Shown piece by piece: positions 25,603-32,266 of a DNA stretch of 53,810 nucleotides. The notes beneath the pieces are model-generated. The model made no database searches. It worked only from the letters and a program-made list of their open reading frames with translations, and had not been told where the DNA came from. The stretch comes from a virus. The stretch is taken from IMG/VR virus record IMGVR_UViG_3300030099_000437, positions 1 through 53,810 of that record, one strand, 5' to 3'. Within the stretch, counting starts at the first letter, position 1, and every line of letters starts with the position of its first letter. Made by a program: the position numbers and the translations under genes.

Positions 25603-25978
25603 ACAAGTCTTGCGGATACTAGCAAGCCACCAAGAGCGGAATGTAAGTCTCATTGTCTGGGTGATATCAGACTAGGTTAACTCCTCTATTGCCGATAATG
25701 CTTAATTGCATGGGCTAACCTTAACGCTTGCCATATGTGAGTATTGGGTGTCTTAAAAGGGTGTAGAGTATCCACCAGAGCTACGGTCAATCTGTCTGGT
25801 GAGCCGAATGAGTAAGGTCAATGTGGCTACGCTTGTTGTCTGTTATTGCGTGGAATGTAAATCGCAGGAGTTTCTAGGCTAAGTCCAACCATTGTTGTCC
25901 TTTGGGTGAATCCATAAGCCCATAAAATATATCTTAATGGGGGAGTAGCTATGGTGACATAGGTGACAAGCTCCCCCA
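25603..25978 (+). ncRNA. Candidate structured non-coding RNA, about 375 nt
   Basis: No protein frame, but dense complementarity. CTTGC/GCAAG (25609-25626) has loop GGATACT complementary to AGTATCC (25767-25773), a possible pseudoknot. GTCTG/CAGAC (25655-25672). AGGTTA/TAACCT (25674-25679, 25716-25721) encloses GCC/GGC and ATGC/GCAT. CACCAGA/TCTGGTG (25773-25779, 25795-25801). CTACGC/GCGTGG (25827-25853) uses G.U pairs that favour the plus strand. A terminal TGGGGGAG/CTCCCCCA helix (25938-25978) carries CTATG-GTGA-CATAG with a GNRA tetraloop. TTGACT at 25568 gives a possible but imperfect promoter. No known RNA family is recognised. Confidence 0.55.
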
Positions 25979-25987
25979 ATAAGTTTT
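25938..25987 (+). terminator. Strong 3' hairpin, terminator-like
   Basis: 8-bp TGGGGGAG/CTCCCCCA stem with an inner CTATG/CATAG hairpin closed by GTGA, followed by AATAAGTTTT. The U-run is short, so termination may be partial, allowing some read-through into the early genes. Confidence 0.5.
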
Positions 25988-26292
25988 ACTCAGTGATACC
26001 TCTAGGAAAGTAATGAGGTATACCTATGACAATTTCAAAAAAAGCTGAAGATTTTAATTTATTAGTAGTACGCAATATCGTTGACAATTTTTCTCGAAGA
26101 AATGACAACAAAAAAGGAGTACATTCTTTTATATATAAGCTAACGCATAAGAACTATAGGTGCAATGTAAAATCTGTTACCTATGGTGGGAAAACATACT
26201 TGAGAGGTCAATTCTTACCCAAAGTTTTTTGGGAATTAAGATAAGACTTTACAACAACAATTTTTTAATATAGAGGTATCACTAAGTAAAAC
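25983..26292. repeat. 22-bp inverted repeat flanking the first early gene
   Basis: Left arm 25983-26004, right arm 26271-26292, inverted, with one mismatch: both contain AGTGATACCTCTA (or its complement) and GTTTTACT. They enclose the 72-aa gene at 26026-26244. In RNA they would form a long stem closing around the gene; in DNA they could be recombination or protein-binding sites. Confidence 0.7.
26026..26244 (+). CDS. First early gene, small basic protein (72 aa)
   Basis: MTISKKAEDFNLLVVRNIVD, then a basic segment and HKNYRCNVKSVTYGGKTYLR. Highly basic and probably nucleic-acid- or host-protein-binding; no family is recognised. It is enclosed by the inverted repeat 25983-26292 and preceded by GAGG 8 nt before the ATG. 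As the first gene after the control region it is a candidate host-takeover factor. Confidence 0.58.
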   Translation: MTISKKAEDFNLLVVRNIVDNFSRRNDNKKGVHSFIYKLTHKNYRCNVKSVTYGGKTYLRGQFLPKVFWELR

Positions 26293-26307
26293 AATGAGAG
26301 GTGAAAT

Positions 26308-26931
26308 ATGATAGATAATATTATAGGTACATACTACCTATCTAAATCTGGGGAAAAGCTACATGGGTTTGCATGGTATCTTGACGCATACAAATCTTGT
26401 GTCGTTATCTCCAAGAGGTTTGGTGTACCATTAAAGGTGGTGGTGGGTGTATGCTCCGCACTATCTCCGAATAATAAATGGCATAAGAATATTATTGACA
26501 CTGAGAATATGGTGCTTGCCTATAAATCAGGCATACCATTGGATGAGGTCAAGGTGTCAACGTATAGCAATAATAAAGCAAAAGCTATTGAGATGCTTAT
26601 GCTACCCAAAGCTACTAAGCAAGACATAAGGGATATACTGTTTGGTAAATCTGGGCATAAGACTAGGGCATTTTTTGACTGCATATATGGGTGTAAGACG
26701 AACAAGGATACAGTATGTGTAGACGGACACGCTAAGTCTATCTATATGGGTGAAAAATTTGCCCTGAGTAGTAACAAAAGCAATATGACACCCAAACAAT
26801 ACTTGACCATATCACAAGCCTATATTGATGCGTGTGATGAGATAAACAAGCGAGAGGGTACAAGCTACCTACCCTATCAAATACAAGCTATAACATGGGT
26901 AGCTTGGAGGAGAATACATGGCATCACATAA
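26308..26931 (+). CDS. Conserved phage protein with ALSPNNKW motif (207 aa)
   Basis: VVVGVCSALSPNNKWHKNI, STYSNNKAKAIEML, GHKTRAFFDCIYG, VCVDGHAKSIYMG and the C-terminal YQIQAITWVAWRR follow, in order, a pattern I recall from a widespread phage family of unknown function (possibly DUF7178). The invariant-looking Asp, His, Lys and Trp residues suggest an enzyme or DNA-binding fold related to helix-hairpin-helix proteins, but no activity can be stated. RBS GAGAGGTG. Confidence 0.68.
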   Translation: MIDNIIGTYYLSKSGEKLHGFAWYLDAYKSCVVISKRFGVPLKVVVGVCSALSPNNKWHKNIIDTENMVLAYKSGIPLDEVKVSTYSNNKAKAIEMLMLPKATKQDIRDILFGKSGHKTRAFFDCIYGCKTNKDTVCVDGHAKSIYMGEKFALSSNKSNMTPKQYLTISQAYIDACDEINKREGTSYLPYQIQAITWVAWRRIHGIT

Positions 26932-27184
26932 TAGAGAAATTAGAAATAGGATTAGGCTATCATTGGCAAGCTATGCCTACGAATACCATGATGATAGCCT
27001 GATGACTGACGCAGAATTTGACAAGCTATCAAGAGAGATAGACCCTAACGAAAAGACAGGCAATGAGTTGATAGATAGATTTTTTCGTGAAGAGTTTATG
27101 CCTGACTCTGGAATGTGGATTAGGAAACACCCTGAGTTGTGGAAGTTGGAGCATATTTATAAAACATTGAGAGGTAAAAAATGA
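26918..27184 (+). CDS. Small protein resembling DNA ligase domain Ia (88 aa)
   Basis: The segment LSLASYAYEYHDDSLMTDAE then FDKLSREID recalls the N-terminal domain Ia of NAD-dependent DNA ligases (helical, YxYEYY...PDAEYDxL), which binds NMN. The rest (FFREEFMPDSGMWIRKHPEL) has no ligase catalytic lysine. It is therefore a stand-alone Ia-like domain or a look-alike. It overlaps its neighbours by 14 and 4 nt. Confidence 0.6.
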   Translation: MASHNREIRNRIRLSLASYAYEYHDDSLMTDAEFDKLSREIDPNEKTGNELIDRFFREEFMPDSGMWIRKHPELWKLEHIYKTLRGKK

Positions 27185-27495
27185 AAGATTGTTTAGTAAC
27201 AAATTACTTGCGGAGAACCCACCATAATGACGAGAATGGTGAGCAAAGATTGTTCAAGTTTAAGAATGGCTATGGTGCGAGTGTGGTGAGACATAAGCAT
27301 AGCTATGGGGGCAGTAAAGGATTATGGGAGCTTGCCGTATTGAAAGACATGGGCAGAAATACGCAGATGTACGATGATGTGGAATGGCTACAAACCTATG
27401 ATATATGCTACACTACACCCATAACGAATGATGTGGTGGGTTGGCTAAAGAATAGCGAGGTATTAGATACATTAGTAAAGATAGGAGAGTTGTAG
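27181..27495 (+). CDS. Early hypothetical protein (104 aa)
   Basis: Contains FKNGYGASVVRHKHSYGGSK, GLWELAVLKDMG and CYTTPITNDVVGWLKNSEVL, in an order that recurs in phage early proteins of unknown function. Soluble, with alpha/beta character. The ATG overlaps the previous stop as ATGA. Confidence 0.62.
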   Translation: MKDCLVTNYLRRTHHNDENGEQRLFKFKNGYGASVVRHKHSYGGSKGLWELAVLKDMGRNTQMYDDVEWLQTYDICYTTPITNDVVGWLKNSEVLDTLVKIGEL

Positions 27496-27496
27496 A

Positions 27497-27604
27497 ATGG
27501 ATACTGCACTAATAGTATTTTTAATAATAATGACACCAATAGGCTTGACAGGTTTTGGTCTGTTGTGTTACAACTATTACAGATTAATAAAAGAAGGAAT
27601 ATAA
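27497..27604 (+). CDS. Single-span membrane microprotein (35 aa)
   Basis: MDTALIVFLIIMTPIGLTGF then GLLCYNYYRLIKEGI: one transmembrane segment with a positive-inside C-terminus. It starts 1 nt after the previous stop, with GGAGAG upstream. Short but well placed between two real genes. Confidence 0.55.
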   Translation: MDTALIVFLIIMTPIGLTGFGLLCYNYYRLIKEGI

Positions 27605-27606
27605 AT

Positions 27607-27816
27607 ATGACTAGTAAATTAGATTGGACAGTGCATGACATACACCTAGCCTTGTTGAAGGTGAAGGCTGATGGTGAGAAAGCACTAGAAGAATTAGATA
27701 AACCTGAGTTTGAGAATGAATCCTATATGAGAGGGCATTTTAGGGCTAGGGTAGGACTAGCAACTGACATCTTGAATATGTTGTATAAAGATGATTTAGT
27801 AATGAAGGAGGAGTAG
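27607..27816 (+). CDS. Early helical hypothetical (69 aa)
   Basis: The start is at ATG 27607 (MTSKLDWTVHDIHLALLKVK) because AAGGA lies 10 nt upstream; an in-frame extension to 27565 would run through the membrane microprotein gene. Mostly helical and charged. No family is recognised. It is followed without a gap by the DUF3846-like gene. Confidence 0.62.
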   Translation: MTSKLDWTVHDIHLALLKVKADGEKALEELDKPEFENESYMRGHFRARVGLATDILNMLYKDDLVMKEE

Positions 27817-28152
27817 ATGAGAGCGATATTAATAGACCCAATAGAGCAGAAAGTATCAGAGATAGACTATGATGGGAATATAGAGAATATCTATGAGTTA
27901 CTGACCACAGATGGTTTCAAACCTAGGTTCTTTGATGTGGTGGCGATACCTTTTGGTAGTGATGGGATATACATAGATGATGAGGGCTTGTACGCACCGA
28001 TACAGTCTAGATGGAGCTTTAATTGGCACAGATGGAAAGAACCAATAAAGCTAGTGAACAGAGGACTAGTGATAGGGTGTGATGACGAGGGCAACAGTTG
28101 TGAGAGTACAAGTGGTGTCGAAATTATAAACCATATAAAATGGAGTTGGTAA
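27817..28152 (+). CDS. DUF3846-like protein (111 aa)
   Basis: MRAILIDPIEQKVSEIDYDG, later DGIYIDDEGLYAPIQSRW and NRGLVIGCDDEGN, the opening and GLVxGxDDEG motifs of DUF3846, a family frequent in phages and plasmids with no proven function. AAGGAGGAG precedes the ATG. Confidence 0.75.
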   Translation: MRAILIDPIEQKVSEIDYDGNIENIYELLTTDGFKPRFFDVVAIPFGSDGIYIDDEGLYAPIQSRWSFNWHRWKEPIKLVNRGLVIGCDDEGNSCESTSGVEIINHIKWSW

Positions 28153-28536
28153 ATGTTAAATAGAAAGACAGTAAAAGACTTGAGAGATAAGCTACAAGGC
28201 ATGATAGAGTTAGAGGGCTATGAAATACTTGTAGGCAACGCATCATTCAATGATGATGAGGTAACATTCAAGCTAAACATTAAGGTAAAGGGTGCTAAAT
28301 CTCAGGCTGAGAAAGACTTGGAGCAATGGGCAGAGATACATAACCTAGACATCACCAAGACTGCTAGGATAGATGGTAGAACTTTCATACTGTCAGGGTA
28401 CAGACGCAAGGCTAGAACAAAGCCATACCTGATAAAAGACATTGCGAGTGGCAACGAATACATAACTACACCAGATACAGTCAAGATGCACTTTAGCAAA
28501 GACAATGCCTTACATATAGGTCAGGAGGTGCATTGA
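28153..28536 (+). CDS. Early conserved hypothetical (127 aa)
   Basis: N-terminal KTVKDLRDKLQGMIELEGYE, then VTFKLNIKVKGAKSQAEKDL, a basic RRKARTKPYLIKD and a C-terminal beta segment. Reminiscent of small phage nucleic-acid-associated proteins of the early region; no family name is recalled. It starts directly after the DUF3846 stop. Confidence 0.62.
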   Translation: MLNRKTVKDLRDKLQGMIELEGYEILVGNASFNDDEVTFKLNIKVKGAKSQAEKDLEQWAEIHNLDITKTARIDGRTFILSGYRRKARTKPYLIKDIASGNEYITTPDTVKMHFSKDNALHIGQEVH

Positions 28537-28760
28537 TGTATTATGTTATTGATGACTATGAGGGGGAGGGTTTCACCTTCTCCTCTAAGATAGAGTTCCG
28601 AAGATGGTTACTGAATGAGTATGATGAGGACAGACACCTTATACATACTACTGAGCAGGAACATCTTGAACACTTAGCAAAATATTATGTTGACAAAGGT
28701 TTTGATGACAGGTATGATGACATTAATAAAATAGGAGGGATATATGATGTTGATTACTAA
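28536..28760 (+). CDS. Early acidic hypothetical (74 aa)
   Basis: ATG 28536 overlaps the upstream TGA as TGATG and has AGGAGG 7 nt upstream. The product is acidic and aromatic (MYYVIDDYEGEGFTFSSKIE; LAKYYVDKGFDDRYDDINKI). DNA-mimic-like in charge, but no family is recognised. It overlaps the next gene by 17 nt. Confidence 0.58.
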   Translation: MYYVIDDYEGEGFTFSSKIEFRRWLLNEYDEDRHLIHTTEQEHLEHLAKYYVDKGFDDRYDDINKIGGIYDVDY

Positions 28761-28965
28761 GCAAAGTGTGATGACAGGTGAGAAGAATACAATGCTTTTA
28801 CCTGTCACGAATGAACAGATAGAGAGATGGCAGGATGGGGAGTTGATACAGAATGTATTCCCCCACCTTTCACCATCTGAAAGAGAGTTCCTTATCTCAG
28901 GAGTGACACCTGAGGAATGGGATGTAGTGAACGAAGATATGGAGGAGGTGTATGGAGATGACTAA
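28744..28965 (+). CDS. Early hypothetical (73 aa)
   Basis: Contains PVTNEQIERWQDGELIQNVF and LSPSEREFLISGVTPEEWDV, a pattern seen in small phage proteins with no known role. AGGAGG lies 5 nt before ATG 28744; ATG 28747 is also possible. It overlaps the methyltransferase start. Confidence 0.6.
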   Translation: MMLITKQSVMTGEKNTMLLPVTNEQIERWQDGELIQNVFPHLSPSEREFLISGVTPEEWDVVNEDMEEVYGDD

Positions 28966-30124
28966 GATTGTAGCAAGTTTATGTGATGGTATGTCGTGTG
29001 GACATCTGGCACTCAACAAGTTGGGATACAAAGACTTATCCTTTCAGTTGGTGACACCAGAGGACAAGCTGATAGAGTACCACACCTTTGAGGTAGACAA
29101 GTATGCTGAAGCAGTCAGTAGGTATCGCTATCCCAATGCTATCCGACATGGTGACGCTAGAAATTGGACTAACCTGATTGGTAAAGATGTTTACTTACTG
29201 ATGGGTGGCTTTCCTTGCCAACCTTATTCGGTGGCAGGTAAAGGTAAGGCAGATGAGGATGAGCGTGACCTATCTCATCTTATTGTTGATGCACTACGAG
29301 GACTTAAGCCTAAGTATTTTCTCTTTGAGAATGTGATGATGAAACAGGAGCATCAGGACAGAATATCTGAAGACTTAGGTGTGCAACCTATAATGATAAA
29401 CAGTTCTGACTTCTCTGCACACAATCGCAAGAGATTGTATTGGACTAACATCCCTGTTGATGAGTGGGAGGACAAGGGCATTGTACTCAAGGACATAGTT
29501 GAAGATGGTATGGTAGACAGAGACAAAGCATACTGTGTAGATGCCAACTACTTCAAGGGTGGTAGCATGAAGATGTACTACGAGAAGTCCAGAAGACAGT
29601 TAGTGTTTGACACTAAGGGTTGTCATCAGGTTGGTGAAGCTGACCTCAAAGGGTATGACATTATCAAGCGAGTGTATGCCACATCAGGTAAGTCACCTGC
29701 CTTGACTACCATGCAGGGTGGACACAGAGAACCTAAGATAGTCTGTGGTTCTGTCATTAATAGAAGGATAAATCCTGACACAGGTAAGCGAGATGACTAC
29801 AACATGGACATACCTATGCAGCCTCGTATTGAAACGAGGGCAGATGAAAAGACAGGTACACTTACAACCCTGACTAAGGATAATGTGGTGGTCAACCATA
29901 ATGAGATGTATTGGAGAGCTTTAACTCCAAAAGAATGTGAGAGATTACAGACAGTACCAGACGGATACACTGAGTATGGAGTTTTTGTTAAAGACCCAAA
30001 CTATGAAGATGAATGGGATATAGTACACACGACAAAACCAATCAGTAATTCACAGAGATACAAGATGTTGGGCAATGGTTGGACTGTAGATGTAATAGCC
30101 CACATAATGAGAGGAATGGAATGA
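28958..30124 (+). CDS. DNA (cytosine-5) methyltransferase (388 aa)
   Basis: Transfers methyl from SAM to cytosine C5. Motif I is VASLCDGMSCGHLAL (the DGMSCG variant typical of phage, Dnmt3-like enzymes), motif IV GGFPCQPYSVAG with the catalytic Cys near residue 85, motif VI LFENV near 123, motif VIII RKRLYW near 156, the target-recognition end RALTPKECERLQTVPDGYT, and motif X QRYKMLGNGWTVDV. All core motifs are present. No restriction endonuclease partner is visible, so protection against host restriction is likely. The start is chosen for AGGAGG spacing; ATG 28952 is the alternative. Confidence 0.9.
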   Translation: MTKIVASLCDGMSCGHLALNKLGYKDLSFQLVTPEDKLIEYHTFEVDKYAEAVSRYRYPNAIRHGDARNWTNLIGKDVYLLMGGFPCQPYSVAGKGKADEDERDLSHLIVDALRGLKPKYFLFENVMMKQEHQDRISEDLGVQPIMINSSDFSAHNRKRLYWTNIPVDEWEDKGIVLKDIVEDGMVDRDKAYCVDANYFKGGSMKMYYEKSRRQLVFDTKGCHQVGEADLKGYDIIKRVYATSGKSPALTTMQGGHREPKIVCGSVINRRINPDTGKRDDYNMDIPMQPRIETRADEKTGTLTTLTKDNVVVNHNEMYWRALTPKECERLQTVPDGYTEYGVFVKDPNYEDEWDIVHTTKPISNSQRYKMLGNGWTVDVIAHIMRGME

Positions 30125-30303
30125 ATGTAGAGTATGTAGACACAGAGACTGTCATGTGTGAAGATGACCACCCAAGAGTATACTATAGACTAAAAGATGG
30201 TGAAGCTATCTGTGGATACTGTAACAAAAAATTTATTTTTAAGGAGAAAGCTGATGGAAATAACAAAGGAACAGAGAAAAAGATTACTGAGTGGAACGAA
30301 TAA
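30121..30303 (+). CDS. zf-CHCC zinc-finger protein (60 aa)
   Basis: CEDDHPRVYYRLKDGEAICG then YCNKKF fits the CHCC zinc finger (C...HPxVY...CxYCxxxF) known from NDUFS6-type proteins, with four apparent zinc ligands. The tail is Lys-rich. The ATG overlaps the methyltransferase stop (ATGA), so the two are co-translated. Function unknown. Confidence 0.72.
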   Translation: MNVEYVDTETVMCEDDHPRVYYRLKDGEAICGYCNKKFIFKEKADGNNKGTEKKITEWNE

Positions 30304-30490
30304 CCTACAAGACTTAATTAACGATGCCAGAGATTTAGCAGACATACGATACAATACTCTGTGTGAATTAGAAAAACTACTCTATCTACTGGTAGACATT
30401 GGAGATTTTGGTAAACCTGAGGGTAACTGTTGGCAATGTGACTATGAACTAATAGAGGAGAAAGCTGATGAAGTACGCAGTGATGATTGA
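30254..30490 (+). CDS. Early hypothetical (78 aa)
   Basis: Start at ATG 30254 (MEITKEQRKRLLSGTNNLQD), with AAGGAGAAAGCTG directly upstream; a longer in-frame start at 30197 would overlap the zinc-finger gene almost entirely. Helical, ending CWQCDYELIEEKADEVRSDD. The same GGAGAAAGCTGATG ribosome-binding context is repeated at the next gene. Confidence 0.6.
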   Translation: MEITKEQRKRLLSGTNNLQDLINDARDLADIRYNTLCELEKLLYLLVDIGDFGKPEGNCWQCDYELIEEKADEVRSDD

Positions 30491-30641
30491 ACCCTTTGAG
30501 GTCTTTGAGTATGTCAAGTATGGGCGTGATAATATGTGGACAGTAGACACACCTGTTAAAGTGTTTGACACAAAGGAAGAAGCACAAGAAGAAGCAGATA
30601 AATGGAACACAGGAGAAGTAGTAGAATGGACAATAGAGTAA
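30468..30641 (+). CDS. Early microprotein (57 aa)
   Basis: MKYAVMIEPFEVFEYVKYGR then MWTVDTPVKVFDTKEEAQEE. ATG 30468 follows GAGGAGAAAGCTG. The alternating beta/helix pattern with VFDTKEEAQEEADKWN is typical of small phage proteins. It overlaps both neighbours. Confidence 0.6.
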   Translation: MKYAVMIEPFEVFEYVKYGRDNMWTVDTPVKVFDTKEEAQEEADKWNTGEVVEWTIE

Positions 30642-30769
30642 AACAAGACGCACAGGCACAGGCAGAGATAGCATACACAGGCTTCCTATCCTTCCTCAAA
30701 TGGATGTTAGTAGCCACATTGTTTATATTTGTATTGTTGGTGCGTTGTAATTTTGGAGTAGAAACATGA
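30626..30769 (+). CDS. Single-span membrane microprotein (47 aa)
   Basis: MDNRVKQDAQAQAEIAYTGF, then one hydrophobic helix (MLVATLFIFVLLVRC). GGAGAAG lies before the ATG. Overlaps the previous gene by 16 nt and the next by 4 nt (ATGA). Confidence 0.55.
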   Translation: MDNRVKQDAQAQAEIAYTGFLSFLKWMLVATLFIFVLLVRCNFGVET

Positions 30770-30870
30770 GTTATTGGAATAACAAAGACCCCAACGACTG
30801 GTATATGTTAGTTTTAGTTGTGTTTTTCATAGGGGTAATAATATGGATGCAGTATGGTAAACTTTTTTGA
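30766..30870 (+). CDS. Single-span membrane microprotein (34 aa)
   Basis: MSYWNNKDPNDWYMLVLVVF then FIGVIIWMQYGKLF. Coupled to the previous gene by ATGA and overlapped by the next by 17 nt. Together with 30626-30769 it forms a pair of early membrane peptides. Confidence 0.5.
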   Translation: MSYWNNKDPNDWYMLVLVVFFIGVIIWMQYGKLF

Positions 30871-31048
30871 ACACATAAGAGAGTTAAGATTAAAACAAGA
30901 GCTACACTCTAAAGTTAAAGACCAGACTCTTAATAAAAATTATGATGCAGGTTTACCTAGATATACTCTAGTGTATAAAGACACGATATACTCTGGTCAC
31001 ACTGCTGAAGAAGTTGTTAAAAAAGCTTTAAAAGAAAACCTAAGCTAA
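30854..31048 (+). CDS. Early basic hypothetical (64 aa)
   Basis: MVNFFEHIRELRLKQELHSK, then YDAGLPRYTLVYKDTIYSGH and TAEEVVKKALKENL. Helix plus small beta unit. No family is recognised. In the same run of overlapping early genes, upstream of the nuclease-like gene. Confidence 0.58.
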   Translation: MVNFFEHIRELRLKQELHSKVKDQTLNKNYDAGLPRYTLVYKDTIYSGHTAEEVVKKALKENLS

Positions 31049-31060
31049 GGGAGATGCTTA

Positions 31061-31489
31061 ATGACAAGACCATGCAAGGAAGATAGGAAGAAGTACGATA
31101 TTGATTTCGCAGGAGACTTAAAGTTTGGACTGGGTATGGAAGATGAAGTAGTCTCCATGTTCAAGGACAAGAAGATAGAAGTCAAGTCTGAGAAAGGAAT
31201 GTGGCAACGCACAGGGAACATAGCGATAGAGTTTGAAAGTTGGGGGCAGCCATCAGGTATTGATGCCACCGAGTCAGACTATTGGTTTCATAATCTTTGT
31301 ATTGATGGTGACATTTATGCAACACTTGTATTTAAAACAGACACACTAAGAAAACTTATTGACAGTCTGGACAAGAAGAAAGTTGTGAGTGGTGGAGACC
31401 ATAAAGCATCAAAGATGTACCTCGTCAACATCAAGAAGTTGTTCTCAACTGATGTGATAAAAGCATACAAAGGAGTTGAAGATGAGTAA
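31061..31489 (+). CDS. PD-(D/E)XK nuclease-like protein (142 aa)
   Basis: FGLGMEDEV (helix with Glu), then KIEVKSEKG (ExK), then TGNIAIEFESWGQPSGIDAT, a pattern recurring in small phage nucleases or Holliday-junction-resolvase-like proteins. The Glu, ExK and following GNIxIE elements could form the metal site. Activity unproven. Preceded by GGGAG; located at the end of the first early operon. Confidence 0.66.
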   Translation: MTRPCKEDRKKYDIDFAGDLKFGLGMEDEVVSMFKDKKIEVKSEKGMWQRTGNIAIEFESWGQPSGIDATESDYWFHNLCIDGDIYATLVFKTDTLRKLIDSLDKKKVVSGGDHKASKMYLVNIKKLFSTDVIKAYKGVEDE

Positions 31490-31661
31490 GGAAGTCTTTG
31501 TTTTAATGATGTTTTTTACATTTGATAATGTAGAGGACTGCGAGAAAATGAGAGAGCGTTTTAAAACTGACAACAAATGTGTTGACATGATTGACTACAC
31601 AGAGAAGTGGGAGTTACCTCTACCTGCACCACGACCAGAAGTTTTTGAAAATAGTTCTTGA
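31482..31661 (+). CDS. Early microprotein with N-terminal hydrophobic segment (59 aa)
   Basis: Start at ATG 31482 (MSKEVFVLMMFFTFDNVEDC), with AAGGAG upstream; the longer frame begins with TTG. Two Cys, possibly a cleaved or anchored peptide. Its end overlaps the promoter at 31658-31685. Confidence 0.55.
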   Translation: MSKEVFVLMMFFTFDNVEDCEKMRERFKTDNKCVDMIDYTEKWELPLPAPRPEVFENSS

Positions 31662-31685
31662 CAGATTTTTATTTGTCAGTATAAT
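31658..31685 (+). promoter_or_regulatory. Consensus sigma70 promoter for the integrase/replication operon
   Basis: TTGACA (31658-31663), 16-bp spacer, TATAAT (31680-31685): perfect hexamers, the strongest promoter seen in the window. Three ACTTWAAGT boxes lie downstream (31728-31763), and the whole segment aligns with the leftward control region near 24.8 kb. Confidence 0.85.
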
Positions 31686-31727
31686 ATATACATAATGTAT
31701 AACATAAAGTACACTTTAACTCCTACT

Positions 31728-31763
31728 ACTTAAAGTAAATAAAACTTTAAGTATACTTTAAGT
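31728..31763. repeat. Three ACTTWAAGT operator-like boxes, copy B
   Basis: Exact boxes at 31728-31736, 31744-31752 and 31755-31763, closely packed, with the first two facing each other as an 8-bp inverted repeat (CTTAAAGT/ACTTTAAG). They lie in the transcribed leader of the 31658 promoter, where a bound protein could block elongation. Confidence 0.68.
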
Positions 31764-31809
31764 TTCTTTTAGGTATAACTATAGGTCTTTATACTTGAGA
31801 GGGGGAGTT

Positions 31810-31974
31810 ATGGAGGCAGAAGATGATGACCCATCTGATGATTGGTCTGAAAACATACTTGTCGTTATTGAAAAATTAGAAAAGAAAAAAGAGGAGAAAA
31901 AGAAAAAGAATGTCAATACCACCGATAATACCGAAGACCCACTGCGCTATGTGTGGCTACCTTTTAGACGATGA
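31810..31974 (+). CDS. Small charged protein (54 aa)
   Basis: MEAEDDDPSDDWSENILVVI then a Lys/Glu run and DPLRYVWLPFRR. Acidic head, basic middle. GGGGGAG lies just before the ATG. It overlaps the DUF3310-like gene by 65 nt in another frame. It is the first gene behind the consensus promoter. Function unknown. Confidence 0.58.
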   Translation: MEAEDDDPSDDWSENILVVIEKLEKKKEEKKKKNVNTTDNTEDPLRYVWLPFRR

Positions 31975-32266
31975 TTTAAATTGTCCAGAGTGTGAGGTGT
32001 GTAACCCTACAGATGAGGTCAACCACCCATCTCACTATACAACAGGTGGGATAGAGTGTATAGATGCTATGAAGGCTATGATGGAAGGTGCTAATGTACC
32101 CTCGTTCATTTCGTATGATTGGGGTGCAACATTCAAGTACATCTGGAGATGGCACTACAAAGGTAAACCTATCCAAGACTTAGAGAAAGCTAAGTGGTAC
32201 ATAGATAAGATGATTGAAACTCTGAAGGAGAAAGATGAAGTATACGACAAAAATAAAACAAACTGA
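31910..32266 (+). CDS. DUF3310 protein with N-terminal zinc ribbon (118 aa)
   Basis: N-terminal CAMCGYLLDDDLNCPECEVC supplies two CxxC pairs. Then VNHPSHYTTGGIECIDAMKA, ATFKYIWRWHYKGKP and DLEKAKWYIDKMIE give the DUF3310 (SaV-like) domain known from many phages, often near replication genes. Proposed in the literature to be nucleotide-metabolism related; not proven. Confidence 0.82.
   Translation: MSIPPIIPKTHCAMCGYLLDDDLNCPECEVCNPTDEVNHPSHYTTGGIECIDAMKAMMEGANVPSFISYDWGATFKYIWRWHYKGKPIQDLEKAKWYIDKMIETLKEKDEVYDKNKTN

Noticed and set aside
25603-25978. tmRNA, tRNA or group I intron
   Set aside because: No T-arm consensus, CCA-type end or tag frame, no P/Q/R/S core elements, and the flanks do not form an interrupted gene.
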